In this document: in pieces, positions 58,977-64,000 of the stretch | How positions within the stretch are numbered: the first letter of the stretch is position 1 | Layout of the letters: every line of letters begins with the position of its first letter | Assembly: GCA_910585345.1 (NCBI GenBank) | Contig: CAJUDS010000001.1 | Location: 361,108-425,107 of the forward strand | Direction of reading: 5' to 3' | Length of the DNA stretch: 64,000 bases | Source: an uncultured Lachnospiraceae bacterium | GTDB lineage: Bacteria; Bacillota; Clostridia; Lachnospirales; Lachnospiraceae | Translations under genes and position numbers: made by a program | Notes under the pieces: generated by a model | What the model was told of the DNA's origin: nothing | Databases searched by the model: none | The model's input: only the letters and a program-made list of their open reading frames with translations

Positions 58977-60452
58977 CTATTTCTCCCCATAACATGAATG
59001 CTCTTCCGGGACAAAACGATAGCCCTGTCCCCAAACCGTTTCAATAAAATGATGTCTGTCGCATGCCGTTTCCAGTTTACGCCTGAGCCGGGACATATGC
59101 ATCTGCACCATCTGCCCGCCATCCCATGGCTGGTCGCCCCAGATCATACCGTAGATCTCCTCCGGCGTAAAGATATGCTCCGCCTGCTCCGAAAGCCGAT
59201 ACAAAATATCAAACTCTACCGGAGTAAGCGGCAGTTCTTTCCCGTCAATCATCGTCCTGTGTCCCGACAAATCCAAAAGAAGCGGACCATACCGCAGCTC
59301 GGTACGGTCTGAAACCGCAAGACGTATGTGGGTCTCTATCTTTGCCCAAAAAAGTGCAGCCGGAGTGTCTTTCGTGATGTAATCTATCCCGCCGACCGCA
59401 AATCCTTCCAACTGCTTATCCGTCTCTGTCATGCAACTCAGAAAGATAACAGGAGCCTTCGTCAACCTGCGGAGTCTTTCACAAATCGCAAACCCGTCCT
59501 CTCCGGGAATCATCACATCAAGCAGTACGCAGTCACAGGGGCCGCCAGATACCAATGAAACCGCATCCTCACCGCTGCCCGCCGTCTGCACAATACAACC
59601 GTGCTGCCTCAAAATATCCGCCCAAAAATCACTTTCAGCAGGATCGTCATCCACAAGCAGAATCCGCCAGGGCCCTCCCAGGCGTCCCGGACTCTCTGAG
59701 ACTGCAACCGCCTGCGCGTCACATACAGGAGTTACCGCACCCGTCTGATGTATAAAGCGCATATAGACTTCCCGCACCTCACTGCGCCGTTTCCGCGATA
59801 CCGGAACGCTATGCCCGTTTCTGGTCACTACGCAATTGATCCCAATAGACTCCACATAATCCAGATTGATCAGATAGGAACGGTGCGTTTTTAAAAATTC
59901 CGGCCTGGTTAAAAGCACTGCCTCAAAATCAGCCAACGCGGCGACAGCCTCCCGGATTTCACCGTCAGAAAAATGGAAAAAAACCGTCTTATTGATCACT
60001 TCCACATATTCAAGCCTGGCATAAGAAATCCGTACAATGCCTTCCCGGCTCTTCAATATAAATCCCTGTTCTTCCTGTGCGGACAGTTCGCTCTCCACGC
60101 GGTCCAGCAACGGGAACAGCGAATCTGCGTCCGTCGGTTTCAGCAGGTAATGGTATGCCCCTACATGATAACTCTCTACGGCAAATTCCGGTGATGATGA
60201 TATAAAGATGAGCTTCACACTCTGGTCCAGCTTCCGCAGCTCCTGCGCAATCTGTATCCCGCCTACTCCCGGCAACAGTACATCCAACAGAACAAGATCG
60301 TATTCCCCACCCTTCACATCGCACAAAAAATCGATCCCGTTATGAAAAGGACGGCAATTGAGACTCTCTCCGCGGCTTAACTGGTATTCGGCAACCAGTC
60401 CCGCAAGCCTGGCAAGCTCCTGCTCGTCATCATCGCAAATTGCTATCCGCAC
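58977..60452 (-). CDS. Fused double response regulator: REC-LytTR-REC-winged helix
   Basis: One 491-residue frame (GTG start, GAGGAGG 7 bases upstream) holds four domains. REC1 spans 1-125 (DDD 7-9, Asp57, Lys105), LytTR about 130-235 (LKTHRSYLINLDYVESIGIN), REC2 263-380 (DDD 268-270, Asp312 in VLLDVMIPGEDG, Lys361) and an OmpR-type winged helix 385-485 (LTPVEFDILYRLSEQAEHIF, WGQGYRFV). All phosphorylation-site residues are present in both receivers. A linker of about 25 residues joins the halves. Either half alone resembles a complete regulator. Only one kinase is adjacent. Confidence 0.93.
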   Translation of the reverse strand: MRIAICDDDEQELARLAGLVAEYQLSRGESLNCRPFHNGIDFLCDVKGGEYDLVLLDVLLPGVGGIQIAQELRKLDQSVKLIFISSSPEFAVESYHVGAYHYLLKPTDADSLFPLLDRVESELSAQEEQGFILKSREGIVRISYARLEYVEVINKTVFFHFSDGEIREAVAALADFEAVLLTRPEFLKTHRSYLINLDYVESIGINCVVTRNGHSVPVSRKRRSEVREVYMRFIHQTGAVTPVCDAQAVAVSESPGRLGGPWRILLVDDDPAESDFWADILRQHGCIVQTAGSGEDAVSLVSGGPCDCVLLDVMIPGEDGFAICERLRRLTKAPVIFLSCMTETDKQLEGFAVGGIDYITKDTPAALFWAKIETHIRLAVSDRTELRYGPLLLDLSGHRTMIDGKELPLTPVEFDILYRLSEQAEHIFTPEEIYGMIWGDQPWDGGQMVQMHMSRLRRKLETACDRHHFIETVWGQGYRFVPEEHSCYGEK

Positions 60453-60473
60453 AGTTCAAACCTCCTCGCATCA

Positions 60474-60503
60474 ATTATACGCCAGGCGCCTGCGGATATT
60501 CAA
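60474..60503 (-). promoter_or_regulatory. Candidate promoter of the fused regulator gene
   Basis: Minus strand TTGAAT (60503-60498), an 18-base spacer and perfect TATAAT (60479-60474), inside the end of the lyxose isomerase gene. The leader would be only about 15 bases. Confidence 0.5.
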
Positions 60504-61161
60504 AGCAGAGCAGGCGGTACGGCGGTTCGTCCTCCTCAATCTTCGGAAACCTGCCCATCTCCTCATAAAAACGGTTGTCCGTATTGTCATCGTTACACAT
60601 GGACACTTCCCCGATCAGCACATCGCCGGTTCCCGGCTTGATATCAAAGTCATGATACTGGTGCGGCCACAGCGTAATGCTTTCTCCCGGCTTTAACTCC
60701 ACGCCGGTTCCCGCCGGCACATAATAGGAGCGGCCGTCGGAATTGACCAGTACATCCTTATCGTCAAACGTACCGTCGCCTTTGTCATTATACACATGAA
60801 TGATCAGTGTACCGCCGCCCCGGTTGATGATATCCTCGCTCTTTTTCCAGTGGAAATGCATCGGAGAATGCTGCCCTTCTTTTAACATCAGCAGTTTTTC
60901 CGCATATACTTTTTTGTATTTGGGATTATTCTGGTTGCCGTTGCGCAGTGTAACCAGCGCAAACCCAACCTTTTCCCAATCGCCGAGACCATAGTCCGTA
61001 ATATCCCATCCAAGCATATTGTCCCGGATTTCATCGTATTCATGGCTTTTATCCTGCCATTCCTCCGGTGTCCAGTGGCAGAATGGAGGCAGTTCAAATC
61101 CATGCTCCCGAATCAGTTTCTCCATATAGCGGATGCAGTTGTTTACTTCCGAACGTTTCAT
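60475..61161 (-). CDS. D-lyxose ketol-isomerase family protein
   Basis: The 228-residue cupin-fold enzyme interconverts D-lyxose and D-xylulose, or D-mannose and D-fructose. The metal site is seen in HSPMHFHWKKSEDIINRGGG (two His and Glu), with a further His in WPHQYHDFDI. It starts MKRSEVNNCIRYMEKLI. No transporter or kinase for the sugar is next to it. The 121-base gap to scpB contains inverted segments (GGCAGG/CCTGCC, CTGAC/GTCAG) without a T-tract. Confidence 0.86.
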   Translation of the reverse strand: MKRSEVNNCIRYMEKLIREHGFELPPFCHWTPEEWQDKSHEYDEIRDNMLGWDITDYGLGDWEKVGFALVTLRNGNQNNPKYKKVYAEKLLMLKEGQHSPMHFHWKKSEDIINRGGGTLIIHVYNDKGDGTFDDKDVLVNSDGRSYYVPAGTGVELKPGESITLWPHQYHDFDIKPGTGDVLIGEVSMCNDDNTDNRFYEEMGRFPKIEEDEPPYRLLCFEYPQAPGV

Positions 61162-61282
61162 ACCGATACCCTCTTCTTTCTCTTATTTTTATTCCCACGG
61201 ACAACGGATCGAAGGCAGGTTTCCCTGACCGTAATTGTCATGCCCCGTCAGCCTGCCGCGGGATATTTGACTTACAGGCGGA

Positions 61283-61852
61283 TCAAATGTCCACTTTTAA
61301 ATCGATCTCTTCCTCCGCCTGGTGCCTGAAATCATCGATTTGTTCCGCATCCAGGGAGGGGAGCTCGTCCAGAGACCGAACGCCGAAACTGCGCAGAAAT
61401 TCTTCCGTTGTCCCAAACAGAAGAGGGCGTCCCGGCGCATCCAGCCTGCCCACCTCTTCCACCAGACCAAACTCTACCAGCCGGTTCACTGCATGGTCGC
61501 TGTTAACGCCCCGCACTTTTTCCACTTCCAGCCTGGTGACAGGCTGTTTATAAGCGATAATAGAGAGTGTCTCCAACAGCGCATCGGTCAACACATATTT
61601 TTTTGGCGCCCTGGCAATTTTCATCAGGTGTTCGTACATTTCCCCCTTTGTACACATCTGATAAGCATCGTCCAGTTCAATAATGGAAATCCCCCTCTCT
61701 TCCTCTTCCATTTTTTGGATCATATTTTCTACAATTTCTCTCGTCGTCTTTTTGTCTTCCCCAATCACATCCGCCAGCCTGGAAACCTCCACAGATTCAC
61801 CCATCGTAAACAAAACCGCCTCGATTACCGCTTCTGCTTTTTTTCTTTCCAA
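61283..61852 (-). CDS. scpB: Segregation and condensation protein B
   Basis: The 189-residue winged-helix protein forms the SMC-ScpA-ScpB condensin. It has AVIEAVLFTMGESVEVSRLA, TDALLETLSIIAYKQPVTRL and IRGVNSD-like VEKVRGVNSDHAV, the family core. It is 31 bases after scpA. Confidence 0.96.
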   Translation of the reverse strand: MERKKAEAVIEAVLFTMGESVEVSRLADVIGEDKKTTREIVENMIQKMEEEERGISIIELDDAYQMCTKGEMYEHLMKIARAPKKYVLTDALLETLSIIAYKQPVTRLEVEKVRGVNSDHAVNRLVEFGLVEEVGRLDAPGRPLLFGTTEEFLRSFGVRSLDELPSLDAEQIDDFRHQAEEEIDLKVDI

Positions 61853-61883
61853 AATTTAAGTACCTCTTCTTTCCGTGCAGGTC

Positions 61884-62633
61884 TTACGCCGCTTCCACAT
61901 ACGTGATCGTAATATCGTCAAAAATATCCTCCTGCTCAATCTGAATCTTCCCTGTTTTCATTAATTCCAGAATAACAAGAAATGTAACGATCATTTCCAT
62001 TTTGCTGCCCCGCTTCTGCAACAGACTGCGGAAACTAATTTTTTTATGTTCTTCGATATACTTTTCAATAAAATTGGACTTTTCGTCCATATTAATCTCG
62101 TCTTTTTCAATCCTGCCGTATCGGCTCCTGATTGGATCCACCCGGTCTTCCTGCCTTTTTAACATATCCCTGAAAATGACATGGAGACGTTTCAACGTGA
62201 TGTCCCCGATCAGTTCTTCATAATTGACAGGTGTCTGATACTCCGTGATTTCTTTCGGGATCGTTGGTTTTTTGAAGAAGTTCCGGCCCGCATCCAACTG
62301 CCTGTCCTTCAATTCATAAGACATATACTTATACATCTTATATTCCAGCAGCTTTTCCACCAGTTCCGCACGCGGATCTTCCTCTTCCCCCTCTTCATTG
62401 ACCTCTCTTGGAAGCAGCATTCTGCATTTGATGTCAATCAGCGTCGCCGCCATCACAAGAAATTCACTCATGATATTCATATCTTCCGTCTCCATCTGCC
62501 GGATATAGGTCAGATACTGTTCTGTAATCTCCACGATCGGAATATCATAGATATCCACTTTATTCTTATCAATCAGATGCAGAAGCAGGTCCAGAGGGCC
62601 TTCAAATGCCTGCAGTTTTACCGTTATTGCCAT
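61884..62633 (-). CDS. scpA: Segregation and condensation protein A
   Basis: The 249-residue kleisin bridges SMC heads. It starts MAITVKLQAFEGPLDLLLHL, with MAATLIDIKCRMLLP, and ends in a winged helix (MEMIVTFLVILELMKTGKI). The start ATG overlaps the metallophosphoesterase stop by one base (TGATG) and follows AAGGA; 20 further upstream codons are excluded. Confidence 0.96.
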   Translation of the reverse strand: MAITVKLQAFEGPLDLLLHLIDKNKVDIYDIPIVEITEQYLTYIRQMETEDMNIMSEFLVMAATLIDIKCRMLLPREVNEEGEEEDPRAELVEKLLEYKMYKYMSYELKDRQLDAGRNFFKKPTIPKEITEYQTPVNYEELIGDITLKRLHVIFRDMLKRQEDRVDPIRSRYGRIEKDEINMDEKSNFIEKYIEEHKKISFRSLLQKRGSKMEMIVTFLVILELMKTGKIQIEQEDIFDDITITYVEAA

Positions 62634-63499
62634 CACTGTGTCCTTTTTGTGTCCGGCAGCAGCGTCACAAGCACCAGCTCGCCCGGATTCCACATACGCA
62701 CCGGAAGGGTATGGGTACCCAATCCTCTGCCTAATATCATGATACTGTTTCCCAAGCGAAACCTGCCGCCGTCATATTTGGGAAACAGAGTCACTGCCGG
62801 AGAAACCATGCCGCCCAAAACAGGCAGTCTGACAATGCCGCCGTGCACATGCCCGGAAAGCACCAAATCGGCCCCCCACCGTGCATATTCCTCAAAATAG
62901 AGGGGATTATGGGCGAGCAGAATTTGAAAACGGCCCGCAGCCGGTTTTCCGACAAGGCCCTCCAGATAATTCTCCGGCATCTGCTGTTTCCGGAAATGCC
63001 CGAAATAGGAGCGGTCAATCTGCAGACCGCACAAATCAATATTCTCCTTTGGAAGAATCAAATGTCCATTCACAAGAGGCTTGATGCCAAGCTCCTGCAG
63101 AGCCTTGACATAGCGCTCATACATGCCGCCAAAAGCCTGCGGATACTCGCTCGTCTTGTGCTCATGATTGCCGTTTGCCATATAAACCGGAAACTGCTTT
63201 GACAATGCCCGCAGCAGAAAAAGCGCATTGTCAAAGCCCGTTCCCTCCTTGGAAGTATACATATCCCCCACTGTTATCACACTGTCAGGATGACAGTCTG
63301 CAATGGCTTTCACCAGCTTTTCATTCTGCCTGCCATATGATTTATTGTGCAGATCGGAAAGCATGACAAACGTGTACTTCTGTTTTATTTTATCAGATTT
63401 TACTTCATACGGCGCCACAACAAAACGATTCATATCACGAATTATGACAATCGCGCCATACACCGCCGCAAAAAAAAGAATGGAAATCAAATATCGCAT
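62633..63499 (-). CDS. Calcineurin-like metallophosphoesterase, membrane-anchored
   Basis: The 288-residue protein has an N-terminal TM anchor (YLISILFFAAVYGAIVII). The dimetal motifs are VMLSDLHNKS (D-x-H), VGDMY, MANGNHEHK, LLAHNP and SGHVHGG. Members with this layout, such as YkuE-like proteins, are phosphoesterases at the outer face or act on lipids; the substrate is uncertain. It is directly upstream of scpA. Confidence 0.9.
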   Translation of the reverse strand: MRYLISILFFAAVYGAIVIIRDMNRFVVAPYEVKSDKIKQKYTFVMLSDLHNKSYGRQNEKLVKAIADCHPDSVITVGDMYTSKEGTGFDNALFLLRALSKQFPVYMANGNHEHKTSEYPQAFGGMYERYVKALQELGIKPLVNGHLILPKENIDLCGLQIDRSYFGHFRKQQMPENYLEGLVGKPAAGRFQILLAHNPLYFEEYARWGADLVLSGHVHGGIVRLPVLGGMVSPAVTLFPKYDGGRFRLGNSIMILGRGLGTHTLPVRMWNPGELVLVTLLPDTKRTQ

Positions 63500-63539
63500 G
63501 TCTGTAAGTATATCATGAATTTAAAATCCACGAAAGCCC

Positions 63540-64000
63540 CTAAAAGAAATTTTCAAATACCTTTTTCACATAATCACGGTAAGTTGCCTTTTCCACCGTT
63601 TCCGTAAAAAGAATCTCCACACTGCCAATTTCCCTGCCATGCAGCGTATAGACAGCCTTTCCCGCAATGTCCCCTTTTCTGACCGGCGCCGCCACTTCCG
63701 CCGGCAGTTTCAGCGATTTTTCAATCTGGCTGATATCGCTGCCCTGGGTATCCAGATAACGGAACTCTTCTTTATAAGCGATGCCTGCCTGCTCTGCAAC
63801 GCCTCCCGCAACAGACAGCGCCGGCAGCGTTTCCGTATTCTCGTCCGTATAAAGGCTGCTGGCGGCAAATCCATAATCGAGCAGCCGCGCCGCATCCTGA
63901 AAACGGATCTTATAATCCGGCGCCGCCATCACCACGGCAATGAGATCAATACCGTCCTTGCTTGCCGTAGCCGACAGACAATACTTTGCCTTACCGGTGG
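63540..64000 (-). CDS. D-alanyl-D-alanine carboxypeptidase, N-terminal part cut by window edge
   Basis: About 153 C-terminal residues are visible. The frame reads from the window edge with TGKAKYCLSATASKDG (just after the KTG motif), LIAVVMAAPDYKIRFQDAAR and LLDYGF, typical of PBP5-type enzymes. A PBP5_C domain then follows (APVRKGDIAGKAVYTLHGRE), ending VKKVFENFF. The SxxK and SxN motifs would be outside the window. It is the second such enzyme here, unlike the one at 46042 in sequence. Confidence 0.9.
   Translation of the reverse strand, partial: TGKAKYCLSATASKDGIDLIAVVMAAPDYKIRFQDAARLLDYGFAASSLYTDENTETLPALSVAGGVAEQAGIAYKEEFRYLDTQGSDISQIEKSLKLPAEVAAPVRKGDIAGKAVYTLHGREIGSVEILFTETVEKATYRDYVKKVFENFF

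Overview
The window looks like chromosome of an anaerobic Gram-positive Clostridia member, most likely Lachnospiraceae. The reasons are a ylxM-ffh-rpsP-khpA-rimM-trmD-rplS-lepB-rbgA-rnhB block in Firmicutes order, a six-gene Rnf complex, a sodium-pumping biotin decarboxylase operon, an S1 gene directly after ispH, a DUF512-der-plsY-gpsA block, AGGAGG ribosome binding sites and sigma-A promoters. No tRNA, rRNA, insertion sequence, prophage or CRISPR array was seen. Most genes lie on the minus strand; both window edges cut a gene.

Layout. 1-5811 (minus): DUF512 radical-SAM-like protein, der, plsY, gpsA, a MoxR ATPase and a truncated VWA protein, with a promoter overlapping that of divergent prs (5991-7178, plus). 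7244-10582: a two-component system. 10702-21298 (minus): translation, secretion and RNA-processing genes from ylxM-ffh to yraN-pgeF, with an orphan FliK-like/FlhB-tail-like pair inside. 21406-22260: a putative heavy-metal exporter. 22376-27344: rnfCDGEAB. 27504-28610 (plus): an RNase H-like exonuclease. 28705-34918 (minus): TetR and RpiR regulators, an FAD enzyme, cmk, ispH, S1 and a lone CheR. 35049-37893: cardiolipin synthase, then divergent DUF1622 and HAD genes. 37993-43220 (minus): carboxyltransferase (MmdA type), OadG, biotin carrier, OadB and OadA. 43550-47424: TM2 protein, C11 peptidase lipoprotein, a candidate small membrane protein and a D,D-carboxypeptidase. 47548-50842: a YdjGHI-like TPM / zinc-ribbon / SPFH membrane module, preceded by a lipoprotein gene.

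51748-60452 is the most unusual part. A secreted protein, a GHKL kinase and a LytTR regulator lie next to a surface protein (plus strand) with 20-residue tandem repeats, a strong promoter and a structured leader. On its other side are a 7TM-type kinase and a single protein that fuses two complete response regulators (REC-LytTR-REC-winged helix). The two LytTR regulators are paralogous. 60475-64000 returns to ordinary genes: D-lyxose isomerase, scpB, scpA, a metallophosphoesterase and the C-terminal part of a second D,D-carboxypeptidase.

Taken together, energy conservation by Rnf and the decarboxylase pump, envelope maintenance (cls, YdjGHI-like module, two carboxypeptidases) and surface sensing are well represented. 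Assignments rest on reading motifs and gene order; no database search was run, and start sites were often moved to the codon with the best ribosome binding site.
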